A stretch of DNA of 64,000 nt from Hymenobacter arizonensis (GTDB lineage Bacteria > Bacteroidota > Bacteroidia > Cytophagales > Hymenobacteraceae). The DNA is taken from assembly GCF_900115775.1 (NCBI RefSeq), contig NZ_FOXS01000001.1:620001-684000 (forward strand), in the 5' to 3' direction. The stretch's first letter is position 1, and the number at the start of each line of letters is the position of its first letter. Under the pieces are notes generated by a model. The model had not been told where the DNA came from, did no database searches, and saw only the letters and a program-made list of their open reading frames with translations. Made by a program: the position numbers and the translations under genes. Shown here piece by piece: positions 63,744 through 64,000 of this stretch.

Positions 63744-64000
63744 CTACGCCCAGATGTTGTTGGCTTCCGTGAGGATGATGGGCCGGCCGTCGGTAATCAC
63801 AATGGTGTGCTCGTGCTGGGCCACGAAGCTGCCGTCCTTGGTCACCAACGTCCAGCCGTCGCTGGTTTGATGGGCAATTTTGGCGCGGGTGGAGATGAAG
63901 GTTTCGACGGCCACCACCGAATTCTTCTGGAAGCGCTTCCGGTTGTAGGGGTCGTAGAAACAGGGGATTTCCTTCGGCTCTTCGTGCAGGCTGCGCCCCA
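63744..64000 (-). CDS. map: Methionine aminopeptidase type I, 3' part only
   Basis: The last 85 codons are present and the 5' part lies beyond the window. Visible are GRSLHEEPKEIP, VVAVETFISTRAK (metal-ligand Glu) and LVTKDGSFVAQHEHTIVIT (second Glu and the C-terminal signature), ending ILTEANNIWA. The enzyme removes the initiator Met from new proteins and is normally essential. Confidence 0.93.
   Translation of the reverse strand, partial: GRSLHEEPKEIPCFYDPYNRKRFQKNSVVAVETFISTRAKIAHQTSDGWTLVTKDGSFVAQHEHTIVITDGRPIILTEANNIWA

Overview
The window looks like chromosomal DNA of a GC-rich Bacteroidota species, most likely Hymenobacter or a close relative in the Cytophagales. The evidence is: three proteins with type A and one with type B sorting domains of the type IX secretion system (T9SS); exact TAnnTTTG promoter -7 boxes close upstream of several genes; a GH97/GH13 pair; an ABC permease fused to an M1 peptidase; and DUF6377, DUF4920 and DUF2147 proteins. 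No rRNA, tRNA, CRISPR array, phage module or intact insertion sequence was seen. Genus assignment is an inference from gene content and style.

Layout. 1-2652: end of a DUF4920 gene, then ligA. 2693-9302: a polysaccharide locus with a clan GH-A lipoprotein, a divergent membrane GT2 synthase that carries a GH26-like outer module, and a secreted beta-helix protein. 9476-16842: a rhodanese protein, a GH15 glucosidase, a serine hydrolase and a trehalose-6-phosphate synthase/phosphatase fusion. 17181-22040: a small protein, a polysaccharide deacetylase, dapA and a second beta-helix protein with the same upstream element as the first. 22318-30151: HMG-CoA lyase coupled to a LutA-like protein, an M23 lipoprotein, a TapB-like protein, two small overlapping genes, a lone oxidase subunit III and a large type B T9SS protein. 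30360-41500: M1, NlpC/P60 and M61 peptidases, Kup, an FKBP isomerase and a newly spotted 44-aa peptide gene. 41677-46320: ABC ATPase plus permease-peptidase. 46421-52331: pseudouridine synthase, M20 peptidase, a second deacetylase, an OmpA-like protein and a PhoD-like phosphatase. 52669-58441: a compact starch locus with a DUF6377 regulator, GH97 and GH13 but no SusC/SusD. 58697-64000: DUF4269 and GAF proteins, an MBL-fold hydrolase, a chimeric pseudogene, a DUF937-OmpA protein and the end of map.

How genes work together. The clearest functional group is the envelope polysaccharide set at 2.7-9.3 kb, probably joined in regulation by the second beta-helix gene at 19.9 kb. A trehalose or glucan theme (GH15, OtsA-OtsB) lies at 10.5-16.8 kb, and a starch theme at 52.7-58.4 kb. 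Much of the rest is envelope-associated: lipoproteins, peptidases and secreted proteins.

Non-coding features. Several intergenic regions hold long, nearly perfect palindromes of at least five sequence types. One is apparently nested inside another, and two reach into stop codons of flanking genes. Strikingly AT-rich leaders precede the GT2, both beta-helix genes and the serine hydrolase. Two stretches carry gene fossils: a response-regulator start joined to a DUF2264 end, and an 18-codon tail near 12.4 kb.
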